In this document: piece by piece, positions 24,127 through 33,969 of the stretch
Layout: the number at the start of each line of letters is the position of its first letter
How positions within the stretch are numbered: position 1 is the first letter of the stretch
Virus record (IMG/VR): IMGVR_UViG_3300035704_000002
Coordinates: 62,001 to 126,000 of that record
Reading direction: 5' to 3' (one strand)
DNA: 64,000 nt
DNA from: a virus
Position numbers and translations under genes: made by a program
Notes under the pieces: generated by a model
The model's input: the letters and a program-made list of their open reading frames with translations, nothing else
Database searches by the model: none
What the model was told of the DNA's origin: nothing

Positions 24127-26181
24127 ATGACCTCGCACCAGATCACACCGACCCCGTCACCGCCCGCCATCCCCGGCCAGTACGGCTCCCTGCTCCGTGG
24201 CCGCGTGCTCAAGGCTGGCCCGATCACCGGCACATGGATGGTGTCGGTACCCGCCGCCGCGCCGGGCAGCTCCTGGGGGCCGATGTCCTCCCTGGCGCCG
24301 GATATCGTCGCGGGCGACCTCGTACTGCTCGCCCAGGTCGGCACCACCCGTGGTGATCTGGTCATCATCGGCAAGGTGCCCGGCGCCTACCCGGCGTACG
24401 GCAGCCTGCCGGGACTCACCGCCGCGCTGGCCGCGCTGAGCAGTGGAGAGGCCAGCCTGAACGCCAGTGTGACCAGCTTGAACACTGGCGTGGCCAGCCT
24501 GAACACCACCGTGGCGACGACCGTTCGTCACGGCGACCTGATGATCAACGCGAAGGACTACGGCGCGAAGATCGACGGGCGCCGGCTGCGCAACATCACC
24601 GCGACCGCCGCCGGCACCACCGTCACTGACAACTCCGGCCTGGCCAACTTCACCTCGGCCGACGTCGGCAAGAAGTGTGCGGTGTACCTCGATGGCGACC
24701 AGGACACCACGAGCGTGGTCGGCACCGTCACCACCATCGCGGCCGTGGTGGACGCCACGCACGTCACGTTGAGCGTCGTCGCCGGCCTCACCGCCAGCGG
24801 CACCAGTGCCTACTTTCTGTACGGCACCGACGACAGCACCGCCCTGGCCGCCGCGTTCACCGCCGCCGCCACCTTGACCAGCGTCGACACCACTGTCGGC
24901 CCCAACGAACCGCAGGGACTCGGCCGCCCGACTGTCCTGATACCGGCCAGTAGTCCCGCCAGTCTCTGTGTCCTGGGCTCCGCGCTCACCGTGCCCTCGG
25001 GTACGGCCCTGCTCGCGCAGTCCTTCCTTGCCAACCTGCTCGCCGACCGGTTCGCGCCCTGCCTGATCGTCAACCCCTACGCCCGGCTGGCCGACCTGCT
25101 GGGCATCGAAGTGCTTTACGGCACCGGCGTGCAACTCGGTAACGCCGCCGGCACACAGGCCGATGTGCACTTCGGCAGCCTGGTGCTGTGGCATGTGGGC
25201 AAAACGCGCGAAGTCGGTGGCGCCACCCGCTATCCTGACGCCGTGGCCGCCCTGGGATACGGCTTCCTGGGCGGCCTCATCTGGACCAAGGGTGGCGCCC
25301 GCGCCCTGTCCATGAACGCCGGCAGCGACATGATGCTGGACCGGCTGTTCGCCATCGGCGCGCACTGCGCCGTGTCCATGTCGCAGAGCAACCAAGTTTC
25401 CCTTGGCGAGATCACGATGGACTCGTGCGGCATCGTCGGGGGCGGCTACAACGGCATCGAGCTGGACAACGCGTGTTCCGATATCCGGCTGGCCGCCAAG
25501 GCGTTCGTCATCACCGGATCCACTCGCAGCCTGGACAACGTCCTGATCATCGGCAAGACCAGCACGAACAAGTGCGTCGACATTCGAGCCGAGATCAGCG
25601 CGCAGGCAACCGGCGGCGTGGCGTTGAGCCTGGCCAACGCCCAGGACATCGATGTCACCGTACTGGCTTCCAACACCGCCTCACCCAGCTCCGGCGGCGG
25701 CAACGTGACTACCGCCGTGGCGTTCGGCACCGTGGCCGGCTCGTGCCGGGTGGCCAGCGAGATGAACGGCAGCATCACGCCCTACACCGGTACGCCACCC
25801 GGCATCTACCGCTACACCCGTGGCGGGGTGGAGTACCGCGTCCAGGGCGGCTCCGCACCGGCCGGCGCGGCCGTGACGGCCAACGGTACGAGCCCGCCCG
25901 CGCCCACCGTTACCGGTAACGATCAGCGTGGCAGCGTGTCGTTCGGGTCCGGCACCGGACCCACCACGGGAACGCAAGTCACGCTCACGTTCGCCAGCGC
26001 CACCGGCTGGGTCACCACCGCGCCCTACGTCCAGTTGCAGGCGCTCAACGCGGCCACGACCGCACTCCAGCCCTACGTCGCCAGTTGCACCGCGACCGTG
26101 CTGAGCATCGGATTCGGTGTCGCGCCCACCGCCGGCCAGGCTGTTGGCACCTACAAGCTCGGCTATCGGATCGAGGGCTAA
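24127..26181 (+). CDS. Baseplate spike / tailspike with OB-fold start and beta-helix
   Basis: 684 residues from ATG 24127. Residues ~15-85 resemble a gpV-type OB-fold (SLLRGRVLKAGPITGTWMVS ... DIVAGDLVLLAQVG). A short Ser/Leu coiled coil (~95-125) leads into a pectate-lyase-like start (INAKDYGAKIDG) and a right-handed beta-helix pattern (~140-580). The ~100-residue C-terminal domain is beta-rich. The layout suggests a trimeric spike that binds or degrades a surface polysaccharide. No catalytic residues can be named. Confidence 0.7.
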   Translation: MTSHQITPTPSPPAIPGQYGSLLRGRVLKAGPITGTWMVSVPAAAPGSSWGPMSSLAPDIVAGDLVLLAQVGTTRGDLVIIGKVPGAYPAYGSLPGLTAALAALSSGEASLNASVTSLNTGVASLNTTVATTVRHGDLMINAKDYGAKIDGRRLRNITATAAGTTVTDNSGLANFTSADVGKKCAVYLDGDQDTTSVVGTVTTIAAVVDATHVTLSVVAGLTASGTSAYFLYGTDDSTALAAAFTAAATLTSVDTTVGPNEPQGLGRPTVLIPASSPASLCVLGSALTVPSGTALLAQSFLANLLADRFAPCLIVNPYARLADLLGIEVLYGTGVQLGNAAGTQADVHFGSLVLWHVGKTREVGGATRYPDAVAALGYGFLGGLIWTKGGARALSMNAGSDMMLDRLFAIGAHCAVSMSQSNQVSLGEITMDSCGIVGGGYNGIELDNACSDIRLAAKAFVITGSTRSLDNVLIIGKTSTNKCVDIRAEISAQATGGVALSLANAQDIDVTVLASNTASPSSGGGNVTTAVAFGTVAGSCRVASEMNGSITPYTGTPPGIYRYTRGGVEYRVQGGSAPAGAAVTANGTSPPAPTVTGNDQRGSVSFGSGTGPTTGTQVTLTFASATGWVTTAPYVQLQALNAATTALQPYVASCTATVLSIGFGVAPTAGQAVGTYKLGYRIEG

Positions 26182-26245
26182 TGCCCTGCTCAGGACATCA
26201 GCGTGGCTTGCCGGAGTGCTCCGGTGGGCATGCGACGATCCCGTC

Positions 26246-26575
26246 ATGACGGCGCGCGTGATCAGCTTTCCGTTCCGACTGGACCCCACCGGCGCGGTGG
26301 CCACCGTGGAGCAGGACTCCGATCAGGAGATCGAGGAGTCACTGGCGGTGGCCATGCTCGTGCGCCCTGGCGAACGAATCCAGTGCCCCACGTTCGGCGT
26401 GGCCGACCCCGCCTTCGACGGCTTCGTACTGGGCGCACTTCAGCGTCACGCCATCGACTTCGGCCCGGATGTGCAGATCACCCAGGTCGGACAGACTCAA
26501 CTCGCTGACGGCAGCGAACAGGTCACGATCTCCTGGGCGCGCAACGCCCATCCACAGGGAGTGCCCAGCACATGA
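26246..26575 (+). CDS. Baseplate wedge protein, T4 gp25-like
   Basis: 109 residues from ATG 26246. The family pattern is present: FPFRLDPTGAVATVEQDSDQ, an EIEESLAVAMLVRPGERIQC helix-strand and PTFGVADPAFDG. gp25-like proteins start sheath assembly and join the wedge to the sheath. The stop overlaps the baseplate J start by ATGA. GACGAT lies 6 bp before the start and may be a degenerate -10. Confidence 0.9.
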   Translation: MTARVISFPFRLDPTGAVATVEQDSDQEIEESLAVAMLVRPGERIQCPTFGVADPAFDGFVLGALQRHAIDFGPDVQITQVGQTQLADGSEQVTISWARNAHPQGVPST

Positions 26576-27717
26576 CGCAACCATCACCGGACATCACCGC
26601 CTACGTGGACCTGCGTCCGTTCGACCTGTCCGACCAGGACATCATCAACACCGCGCTGGCCAACCTGCGACTGAACCTGCCTGGCTGGATTCCACGCGAG
26701 GGCAACATCGAGTCGCTGATCATCGAGTCGGTCGCACTGGAGATGGCCGAACAGATCGTGGCGATCAACCGCGTACCTGGTGCTGTCGTAGAAGCGATCA
26801 TCACCCTGGCGGGGATCTCCAAGGACTACGGTCAGCCTCCCGACGCGACCGCCACCATCACCTTCGGCGACACACTCGGGCACACACTGCCCACCGGCAC
26901 CCGGGTCTACCTCTCGCTGGGTGACGGCACCTCGGTGACCTTCCTGGTCGAACCACCCGGCCTGACCGTGGCACCCGGTGGCGCCACCGGCACCGTGAGC
27001 CTGATCGGTGACACGTTCACCGCCGCCGCCAACGGCACGCCGATCGGCACCGTCATGGTGCTGGCTGACTCGCTGCCCTACGTCGACTCTGTCGTGCTGC
27101 TCACGGCCGTGGCCGACGGACGTGATCCAGAGACGGACGACTCGTGGCGCAACCGGGGTGTGGAGGAGTTGTCCCGGCTGTCCAGCGCGCTGGTGGTAGC
27201 CAACCAGTTCGTCGCCTACGCCCTGAGCCAGGCCGGCGTGGCCGCCGCGATGTCGTTCGACCAGTACAACCCGACCGGCGGCCACTCACCCGGCGACGAT
27301 CCCGGCTACATGACAGTGGCTGTGCTTGGACCGAACGACACCACGCTGTCCAGTGGCGCGAAGTCTACCTTGCAGGCCGCGATGCAGGCACAGGCCGTTG
27401 CCATCCTGCAAGTCGGCGTGATCGACGCCACGATCGTCACCGTCGCCGTGGCCACCAAGGTCGTGCCCATCGCCGGGGCCGACTTCAGCGTGGTGACCAC
27501 CGCTGTGAGCACCGCCGTCACCACCTACCTCAATCCGCTGAACTGGACCGGCGGATCAACCATCTTCCTGAACGAGATGATCTCCCTGATCGACCAGGTG
27601 GCCGGCGTGGATCGCGTCGTCAACGTCACCCTGGCCGGCACCGGCGCCGACTACGCCATCACCGGGATCGCGGCGCTACCCAAGGCCGGCACGATCACCG
27701 TCACCCAGGGACCGTGA
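26572..27717 (+). CDS. Baseplate J-like protein
   Basis: 381 residues. Typical gpJ/gp6-like features: PGWIPREGNIESLIIESVAL near 38-57, RVPGAVVEAIITLAGI, a beta domain (TGTVSLIGDTFTAAANGTPI), GRDPETDDSWRNRGVEEL (~184-201) and a C-terminal domain. It forms the wedge of the baseplate. ATGA overlap with gp25-like gene upstream. Confidence 0.92.
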   Translation: MTQPSPDITAYVDLRPFDLSDQDIINTALANLRLNLPGWIPREGNIESLIIESVALEMAEQIVAINRVPGAVVEAIITLAGISKDYGQPPDATATITFGDTLGHTLPTGTRVYLSLGDGTSVTFLVEPPGLTVAPGGATGTVSLIGDTFTAAANGTPIGTVMVLADSLPYVDSVVLLTAVADGRDPETDDSWRNRGVEELSRLSSALVVANQFVAYALSQAGVAAAMSFDQYNPTGGHSPGDDPGYMTVAVLGPNDTTLSSGAKSTLQAAMQAQAVAILQVGVIDATIVTVAVATKVVPIAGADFSVVTTAVSTAVTTYLNPLNWTGGSTIFLNEMISLIDQVAGVDRVVNVTLAGTGADYAITGIAALPKAGTITVTQGP

Positions 27718-27718
27718 C

Positions 27719-28939
27719 GTGACAACGCCGCTGAGCAGTGAGCCGATGCCCGGTGACGGGCAGGTGCCGTACATGTCCGCCCTGGTAAACCGGATCTACC
27801 AACGGATACCCGAGATCTACCGCACGCTGGACGCCCAGGATTCCACTTGGACATTCAAGCGCTATCTGGGCGCTATCCTCACGCAGGCCGCTGCCGGAGA
27901 CGACTGGATCGTCGGGGTGGACGGCGACCGCCCACTGGGGCCGGCCACGATCGTGCCGTGGGGTCTCACCGACACCGCGCTGACCGCATGGCTGGCCGCC
28001 CGACGAAACCGCCTGTCCACCCTGGGCGACCCGCTACAAGCTGACCCCACTTGGTTGACCTGGTTGGCGCAGAACGTCGGCGCCAAACTGGACCCCACGG
28101 CCAGCATCGCCGAGCAGCGCGACACGATCCTGTTCGCCACCAGCGGGTGGCGCGCGGGCACCACGAATGCCATCGAAGACGCGGCCCGCTCCGCGTTGAC
28201 CGGCTCCCAATACGCTCAGTGCCTTCTGGCCACGAATGGCAACGTGGCCGGCACGCCGTGGGACATCACCATCGTTACCCGCGCCAGCGAGACGCCCGAT
28301 CCCGCTGCCGTGATCGATGCCGTGTTGCGCAAGGGGGTCAAGCCGGCCGGAGCCACGCTGCACACCCGTACCTACGAGTCCAGTTGGGACACCCTGGAGG
28401 GCGTGCGGCCCACCTGGGCCGACTGGGAGGCCGCCGGAAGCTGGACCGCACTGGAGGAAAGCGGACTGTCCTACGCGGCCGTACCCACCAACCTCATGGT
28501 CAACCCCAGCTTCGAGACCAGTACGACCGGCTGGTCCGGACTGCACTCGGCCACCCTCGCGGCCGTGTCCGGCGGTATCGACTCCACCCACATGGGCTCG
28601 ATCACCGCCACCGGGGGCGGTGCGGGCATCGTCGCCAGCGCGGTGATCGGCTCGATCCTGACCGGTCGTGACTACCTGTACGGCTTTTCCATTCGGCCTA
28701 CCAGCAGTCCATTGGTCGCGGTGACCATGAACGTCGCATGGACCACGTCGGGCGGTGGCGCCATCTCCACCACGACCATCACAATTCCGGCCATATCGAT
28801 GGGTTCGTGGCTTCGTATTTCCGGTCAACACCTGGCGCCGGCCAGCGCGGCGAACGCGCTGATCTCCGTCGACCTGGGGTCGGTCAGCTCGGGCGATGTG
28901 ATCGATATCGATGCCGGGCTGTTCCGGCTAGTTGTGTGA
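27719..28939 (+). CDS. Tail protein I-like wedge protein with C-terminal carbohydrate-module-like domain
   Basis: 406 residues from GTG 27719 (ATG 27746 possible). Residues ~20-210 match gpI/tail protein I by position and pattern (YQRIPEIYRTLDAQDSTWTF ... LTWLAQNVGAKLDPTASIAE ... GWRAGTTNAIEDAARSAL). Residues ~258-406 are an added beta-sandwich beginning NLMVNPSFETSTTGWSG, typical of carbohydrate-binding modules. It would link the wedge to fibres and may touch cell-surface sugar. Confidence 0.75.
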   Translation: MTTPLSSEPMPGDGQVPYMSALVNRIYQRIPEIYRTLDAQDSTWTFKRYLGAILTQAAAGDDWIVGVDGDRPLGPATIVPWGLTDTALTAWLAARRNRLSTLGDPLQADPTWLTWLAQNVGAKLDPTASIAEQRDTILFATSGWRAGTTNAIEDAARSALTGSQYAQCLLATNGNVAGTPWDITIVTRASETPDPAAVIDAVLRKGVKPAGATLHTRTYESSWDTLEGVRPTWADWEAAGSWTALEESGLSYAAVPTNLMVNPSFETSTTGWSGLHSATLAAVSGGIDSTHMGSITATGGGAGIVASAVIGSILTGRDYLYGFSIRPTSSPLVAVTMNVAWTTSGGGAISTTTITIPAISMGSWLRISGQHLAPASAANALISVDLGSVSSGDVIDIDAGLFRLVV

Positions 28940-28949
28940 GAGGACTGTC

Positions 28950-30656
28950 ATGACCGAGACCTGGACCACGCGCATGGTGGTTCCCCAGTGGGGAGCCGGC
29001 ACCGACGCACCCTCGCGTGTGGACTTCGACGCGGCCTTCCTCAATCTGGACGGGCGGGCGGCCTACGACGACGGCATGACCTACGCAGCCGTACCCAGCG
29101 TCAATCTGATTCCCGGACGCTATGCGCGAGTGTCCACAACGGATGGTTCGTACTCACTGTACCGGCGCTCCGCCACCGCATGGGAATACGTCGGTGGCCC
29201 CGTCTCGCCCGTCAAAACGCGCAGCGTCGCACTGGGCAGCCAGGTTGGCACCGATCAGGCGTTCAGCCTCGAACTAATGCTGGGAACCCCGACACTCTGG
29301 GGTACCTACCAGGGTGACCTGTACGCCAACGGCGTGCTGCGCACCAACAACATGATGGGCGCGGCACCTCTGGGGGACACGCTCACGCCAGCCACGACTG
29401 GTCGCGCCTACGTCAAGACGCAGGCATCCGGCGACCTCGGCCTGGTCGTGCGGGCGCACGCGACCACGGCCGGCAACCTGTTCACCGCGCGCGAACAGGG
29501 CGGCAGCGACATCGTCACCATCGATGCGCTGGGCCGCTTCCAGGCGCGACTGGCAGGTGCGTTCGGCGGCGCCACCATGCCGACCACCAGCACGCTGGCC
29601 ATCTCGCCCACCACCAATCCGAGCGATGGCGTCACCAACGGACTGCTGTTGTACGGTCAATCCTCGGTCGCCACGCGGGCGCTGCTGAATGCCTATTCGT
29701 TCGCCAGCGACACGGCGTCCATCGCAACCTGGCTGACCAACGGGATGTCATTCGGGAAGTTGCCCTGGGGCACGGCCGGCGCCAGCGACGGCGCCATGAC
29801 GCTGGCGGCCGACGTTCAGTACTTCCGGGCGATCGGCGCGAACCTGCCCGGCGCGGCCCAGTACGGCACCTGGTTCACGTTCGGCAAAGCCGCCGTGTCC
29901 GCGCAGAGTGATTCCACGCAGGATACGCAGATTTTCTCGCTGGGCTCCGCCGGCTCTAGTCTGACCATTCCGCTGTACCTGTCCCAGGAAAACAACACGT
30001 CAGCGGCCAACCTATCACTGTACCGGTTCACAGACTTCACCGCTGGCCGCTTCCTGGTCTTGCAGCAGGCCACGCGTACCGGTCCTACCACGCTGACTTT
30101 CCAACTCGCCTCGGACTGGAACGCCGACGGCCGGCTACGTACCGGCGTGCTGTGGAAAGGTTCCGGAGCGGTGCGCGATGCGCGTCAGCCGATCATGCAC
30201 GTCAGCACCAAGGTTTTCGGCGGTCCTGGCGGTCCACCCACTCTTGGTCAGGACATCCCGACCAACACGAGTTTCACTTATACGTTCTCGGTGATGCAGG
30301 CGCGCAGCTTCGGCAACTGCGATCTGAACATCGCTCTTCAGACAACCTACATTCTCAACAAGGCTGGGATCAACATCCCGCAAGGCCAGGGCTGCAACGT
30401 AAACATCTACATTTCCGTTAACGGCGGCGCTTTCAATCAAGTTGACGTAGGCCGCGAATCCTTCAGTCTCGCAGCCGCGAGCGGCGATCCGCAACTAGTC
30501 GGTGAAGTATTCACCGATACGGCCCGCCTGGTATCCGTACCTAACGGTGCGACATTCCAAGTACGGGCCACAATGAACGCTTCAGGGGAAATGTTCCTGC
30601 GCCGCTGGGACCTCGAAGTAACCGAATGCAGCCTCGAAGTGTATGCCGCACCGTAA
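28950..30656 (+). CDS. Tail fibre / receptor-binding protein
   Basis: 568 residues from ATG 28950, last large gene of the baseplate block. N-terminal anchor-like segment (WTTRMVVPQWGAGTDAPSR), a long beta/Gly-rich shaft (~90-400), and a distal beta-rich domain (~410-568) whose 3' DNA is less GC-rich than the rest. The shift suggests that the receptor-binding tip was acquired by recombination. Receptor unknown. Confidence 0.75.
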   Translation: MTETWTTRMVVPQWGAGTDAPSRVDFDAAFLNLDGRAAYDDGMTYAAVPSVNLIPGRYARVSTTDGSYSLYRRSATAWEYVGGPVSPVKTRSVALGSQVGTDQAFSLELMLGTPTLWGTYQGDLYANGVLRTNNMMGAAPLGDTLTPATTGRAYVKTQASGDLGLVVRAHATTAGNLFTAREQGGSDIVTIDALGRFQARLAGAFGGATMPTTSTLAISPTTNPSDGVTNGLLLYGQSSVATRALLNAYSFASDTASIATWLTNGMSFGKLPWGTAGASDGAMTLAADVQYFRAIGANLPGAAQYGTWFTFGKAAVSAQSDSTQDTQIFSLGSAGSSLTIPLYLSQENNTSAANLSLYRFTDFTAGRFLVLQQATRTGPTTLTFQLASDWNADGRLRTGVLWKGSGAVRDARQPIMHVSTKVFGGPGGPPTLGQDIPTNTSFTYTFSVMQARSFGNCDLNIALQTTYILNKAGINIPQGQGCNVNIYISVNGGAFNQVDVGRESFSLAAASGDPQLVGEVFTDTARLVSVPNGATFQVRATMNASGEMFLRRWDLEVTECSLEVYAAP

Positions 30657-30673
30657 ACACGAATGGAGTTGTC

Positions 30674-30919
30674 GTGTACGTTATCCTGGACACCACCGGT
30701 CAAAAGCAGCTACGCATGGAACGCATCGTCGCACTTGAGAGCGAACATTGGCGCACCCAGCTTCAGATGGAGGAAGCCGACACCGCCGAGGAGTTGACGC
30801 TGCTGAGCAACCGTACCGCCGATCTGGAGCGCCGGTTGGCCATACATCATCAAGCGCTGAACACCGCCGTGCGCAAACCGGCGGCGACCGGAGATTCCTA
30901 TGACACATCGGAAAACTGA
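30674..30919 (+). CDS. Small coiled-coil protein after the fibre gene
   Basis: 81 residues from GTG 30674 (GGAG nine bases upstream). Residues ~15-65 form a helix with heptad pattern (RMERIVALESEHWRTQLQME ... SNRTADLERRLAIHH). Could be a fibre chaperone or part of the lysis block. Overlaps the next gene by 20 bases. Confidence 0.6.
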   Translation: MYVILDTTGQKQLRMERIVALESEHWRTQLQMEEADTAEELTLLSNRTADLERRLAIHHQALNTAVRKPAATGDSYDTSEN

Positions 30920-31346
30920 CGCACATCGACGTCAGCGACATGTAGCGCGATCGCGGGGCGAGGTGCGTGCCCACCTAGCCGCACTAGCGGTGGTATGCCT
31001 TTTTCTGGCTGGAGGCTTGTGGTTTCAGCCTTACCGATTTACCGCTACGCCCGCCTACGCCTACCTACTGGATTTGCTGCCCCAGCAGGCATGGGCACTG
31101 CTCTATGCGGCAGTTGCGATACTGCTCATCGCCGCAACCATGTATCGCGACAAGGGAGTGCTGAATCTCGTGGTGCACACCGCGAGCATCACACTGCTCC
31201 TGGTGTGGTGGGCCGTGTTCGTCGTGCGGTGGCTGACCGACAGTCACACCACTGATGTCAACCTGCTGTCCTGGGGTGCCTACCTCTACCTTGCCGTACG
31301 CAGCGCCTGGCTCACCAGTCGGCACGTCGTTGCCTCGGTGAAGTAG
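30900..31346 (+). CDS. Membrane protein with about four helices
   Basis: 148 residues. Basic N-terminus, then hydrophobic segments at ~25-43, ~64-82, ~88-108 and ~120-138, with Trp/Arg anchors. Starts within the end of the coiled-coil gene. Lies in a run of three membrane-protein genes before the endolysin, so it is a candidate accessory holin or antiholin. Confidence 0.65.
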   Translation: MTHRKTDAHRRQRHVARSRGEVRAHLAALAVVCLFLAGGLWFQPYRFTATPAYAYLLDLLPQQAWALLYAAVAILLIAATMYRDKGVLNLVVHTASITLLLVWWAVFVVRWLTDSHTTDVNLLSWGAYLYLAVRSAWLTSRHVVASVK

Positions 31347-31348
31347 AC

Positions 31349-31738
31349 ATGGACGCCCAGGCGGCTTCCCTCTACGTGGCCGCCGCAGTGGCGGCCGGTA
31401 GTGGTATTGGTGTACCGATACTGTTTCGTCGCCGAGACAAACGCGAGCGAGAGCGAGCCACGAAACAGGCCGAGCGAGACAAATCGTTGGCCCAAGATAT
31501 AGTCAGCGCCCAAAGCCTGATGGCGGACATTCAAAGCGAACGCAACGATTACCGTAGTGAACTTGCCGTAGTGCGCGCCGAGCTGACCGCAATCGACGGA
31601 CACTACCGCGAGCGCATTCGAGTTATCGAAGCTGAAGCGGACCGCGTCAATCTCGACGCTCGGCGACGCATCGCCGCCCTGGAAATCGAGGTGGCTACGC
31701 TGCGTCGCCGACTGGCTGCCGCTGGAGTCGAGGCATGA
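31349..31738 (+). CDS. Membrane-anchored coiled-coil protein (possible spanin-like/antiholin)
   Basis: 129 residues: one N-terminal hydrophobic segment (~6-26), a basic stop (RRRDKRERERATK) and a long coiled coil (~35-125). This Rz-like layout and position before the endolysin suggest a lysis role, but there is no lipobox partner nearby. Confidence 0.6.
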   Translation: MDAQAASLYVAAAVAAGSGIGVPILFRRRDKRERERATKQAERDKSLAQDIVSAQSLMADIQSERNDYRSELAVVRAELTAIDGHYRERIRVIEAEADRVNLDARRRIAALEIEVATLRRRLAAAGVEA

Positions 31739-32037
31739 CCACCGCCGCAGCCCTGGTCTACCTGGCCGTATCGGCAGAGAATGCGCTCTTTCAGGGCGTC
31801 GCGCTGTGGTATGCGCATCGCTACAACCGGCGGCGGCGCGGCACGGTGCGTACCATCGCGTCCCGCGTCCTGATCGCTCTGGTGTATGTCGGTCTCAGTG
31901 TGATCACCCTGCTCGCTCAGCAAGCCCTGTCCTTCGCGGTTGCGCTGATCGTCTTTTCGGGCATCCAAGTGGTGTGGCAGGTCAACACCATCATCGACTT
32001 GCTGCAACGGCCGGCGACCCAGCCCTCGGCAAACTGA
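31735..32037 (+). CDS. Small membrane protein
   Basis: 100 residues, ATGA overlap. Hydrophobic segments at ~4-24, ~43-63 and ~66-88; basic loop HRYNRRRRG. Third membrane protein of the lysis-proximal cassette; function unknown. Confidence 0.65.
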   Translation: MTTAAALVYLAVSAENALFQGVALWYAHRYNRRRRGTVRTIASRVLIALVYVGLSVITLLAQQALSFAVALIVFSGIQVVWQVNTIIDLLQRPATQPSAN

Positions 32038-32103
32038 GCGTGTCGCACCGTTGATCGCCTCGCCCAAGAGGATGCTGTGCCCCCAACCCTCGGGAGGACA
32101 CGG

Positions 32104-33249
32104 ATGGACTACGGCATCGACGTCTCCAACTGGAACGCGATCAGCGACGCGCACCGGGTGCGCGCGGCCGGCATCAGCTTCGCCTGGTGCAAGGCCAGCG
32201 AAGGCGAGCGCTTCACCGATCCCACCTTTGCATTCAAGATCAGCCAGCTCCGCGCGGTCGGCATCGTCGTCAACGGCTACCACTTCCTGGACGGCTCCGA
32301 CCCGGCCGCGCAGGGTCGCCGCTTCCGGCAGATCATCGGTGACGCCGGCTGCCTCACCGTGGGGTCACTCATGCCGATGGCTGACATGGAGAGCGCCAGC
32401 GTGCGCAGCTCGGCGAACGCCGCGCTGGCCGCATTCTACGACGCGGTCGGCGTCGGCCCCCAGGACGCGTATGGAAACCTGGACTGGTGGGCGAACGTGC
32501 TGCGCCGCGACCAGTGGGGCGCTCGAAACTTCTTGGGGCACATCGCCCGGTACAACGGTGATCCGGGCAATCCGGGCTATGCCACCGACAAGTTGGCCGT
32601 GCATCAGCACACCGACGCCGGCAATGTGGACGGCATCCCCGGGCACGTCGACCGCAACGCCACCATGCCCGGCTACTCGCTGGCCCAGATCTGCATCGGC
32701 GGTGTCGCCCCGATTGTGCCGCCACCGCCCTACGTGCCACCGGCCGCGCCTCCCGGTGACATCTGGACTGTGCATGCCGGCGATACCCTTTCGCGCATCG
32801 CCAGCGTCTGGGGCGTCACGGTGTCCGCGCTCGCCTCGGTCAATGGGATCCCCAACGCAAACTTGATCAGCGTCGGCGAACTCATCCACAAGCCCGGATC
32901 CAGCGGCGCCGCGCCCGCACCCGTCGACAGTGGACAGATCTATGTGGTGCGCTCCGGCGACACCCTGTCCGGCATCGCGATCAGCCACGGCACCAGCGTG
33001 CCCGTGCTGGTTTCGCTCAACCACATCGCCAACCCAGACCGCATCTCGATCGGCCAGGCCATCGTGATGCCGGAGCGCGCTTCGGCCACACCGCCCGCGC
33101 CACGCGTCTACCTCGTGCGGAGCGGCGACACGCTCGGCGCGATCGCGGCGAGGTTGGGCTATCCCGGCGGGTACGTGGCTTTGGGTGCCCACAACAACAT
33201 CCACGGGCCGCAGTACGTGATCTATCCCAACCAGCAGATCTTCTACTGA
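32104..33249 (+). CDS. Endolysin: GH25 lysozyme with three LysM domains
   Basis: 381 residues from ATG 32104 (GGGAGG upstream). Residues 1-~195 are a GH25 muramidase: [11 protein letters not shown] start, [27 protein letters not shown] and a late AVHQHTD strand. A Pro-rich linker is followed by three LysM repeats, each with a GDTLS/GDTLG core (about 217-262, 278-322, 336-381). It cuts MurNAc-GlcNAc bonds to lyse the host. The holin gene starts 2 bases after its stop. Confidence 0.93.
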   Translation: MDYGIDVSNWNAISDAHRVRAAGISFAWCKASEGERFTDPTFAFKISQLRAVGIVVNGYHFLDGSDPAAQGRRFRQIIGDAGCLTVGSLMPMADMESASVRSSANAALAAFYDAVGVGPQDAYGNLDWWANVLRRDQWGARNFLGHIARYNGDPGNPGYATDKLAVHQHTDAGNVDGIPGHVDRNATMPGYSLAQICIGGVAPIVPPPPYVPPAAPPGDIWTVHAGDTLSRIASVWGVTVSALASVNGIPNANLISVGELIHKPGSSGAAPAPVDSGQIYVVRSGDTLSGIAISHGTSVPVLVSLNHIANPDRISIGQAIVMPERASATPPAPRVYLVRSGDTLGAIAARLGYPGGYVALGAHNNIHGPQYVIYPNQQIFY

Positions 33250-33251
33250 TC

Positions 33252-33581
33252 ATGACGCCCAGTACCGCCACGGTGGTCAGCGTCCTGGTCGGCACCGTGC
33301 TGCCCTGGCTGACCGGCCGCGCCGTGCGCATCGCCGCCCATCCCCGGGTGCGCGGCGCCGTGCTGCTCATCCTCACCCTGGTCGCCAGCGTGGTGACCGA
33401 ACTCGGTACCGCGATCTCCAGTGGTGCGCCCTACAACTTGTGGCAGGTGCTGCTGGATGCGACATGGGCCTACGTCCTGAGCGTCGCCCTGCACACCGGG
33501 ATATATCGTCACACGGCGCTCTACCAGCGCAACGCCGCCACCGGCGGCATCATCGGCCCCGCAACCACCGCACTGAATTGA
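33252..33581 (+). CDS. Holin
   Basis: 109 residues directly after the endolysin. Two to three hydrophobic segments (~5-22, ~36-56, ~66-84), short polar N-terminus and a Gly/Asn-rich tail. Size, topology and position fit an actinophage holin that opens the membrane for the endolysin. Confidence 0.75.
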   Translation: MTPSTATVVSVLVGTVLPWLTGRAVRIAAHPRVRGAVLLILTLVASVVTELGTAISSGAPYNLWQVLLDATWAYVLSVALHTGIYRHTALYQRNAATGGIIGPATTALN

Positions 33582-33588
33582 GGACACC

Positions 33589-33897
33589 ATGGGCGCCATC
33601 AGCGATGAAATCGCCAATATCGTCCAGTACGTCAAAGACGTCTGGGACCGCATCGATCACAAGCTCACCGATCAGGGCAAGACCGAGATGAGCAAGCTGC
33701 ACGACCAGGCCACGGCCGTGCTCGACATGGTCAAGTCGGACATCGACAGCGATGCGGCCGACGTGAAAACCGACGTCGGCCAGGATGTCGCCGCCGCCAA
33801 CCAGGCCGCCGCACCCAGTGCGCCGCCGGTAGCGCCTGCCGTGCCGGCCACAACAGAAGAGTCACCGATTACCACAGTTACCCCCAGTCAGTCCTGA
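33589..33897 (+). CDS. Small amphipathic helical protein
   Basis: 102 residues. Residues ~1-68 are a continuous amphipathic helix (EIANIVQYVKDVWDRIDHKL ...), the rest Pro/Ala/Thr-rich and disordered. It lies 7 bases after the holin and ends just before a terminator. Could modulate lysis. No family recognised. Confidence 0.65.
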   Translation: MGAISDEIANIVQYVKDVWDRIDHKLTDQGKTEMSKLHDQATAVLDMVKSDIDSDAADVKTDVGQDVAAANQAAAPSAPPVAPAVPATTEESPITTVTPSQS

Positions 33898-33912
33898 CCG
33901 GACACCCAACGC

Positions 33913-33953
33913 GGCCCGGCCCGCGTGGCGCGCTTGCGTCCGCCGGCCGGGCC
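33913..33953 (+). terminator. Terminator of the lysis block
   Basis: GGCCCGGCC (33913-33921) pairs perfectly with GGCCGGGCC (33945-33953), 23-base loop. It sits 15 bases after the last lysis-region stop. Confidence 0.55.
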
Positions 33954-33969
33954 ATGATGCGCTGGTGAC

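Noticed and set aside
28912-28934. TGCCGGGCTGTTCCGGC followed by TAGTTG before the fibre gene, like the promoter family
   Set aside because: The -35 (TATCGA) is poor, it lies in coding sequence and GCCG/CGGC arms are easy to get by chance in this composition.
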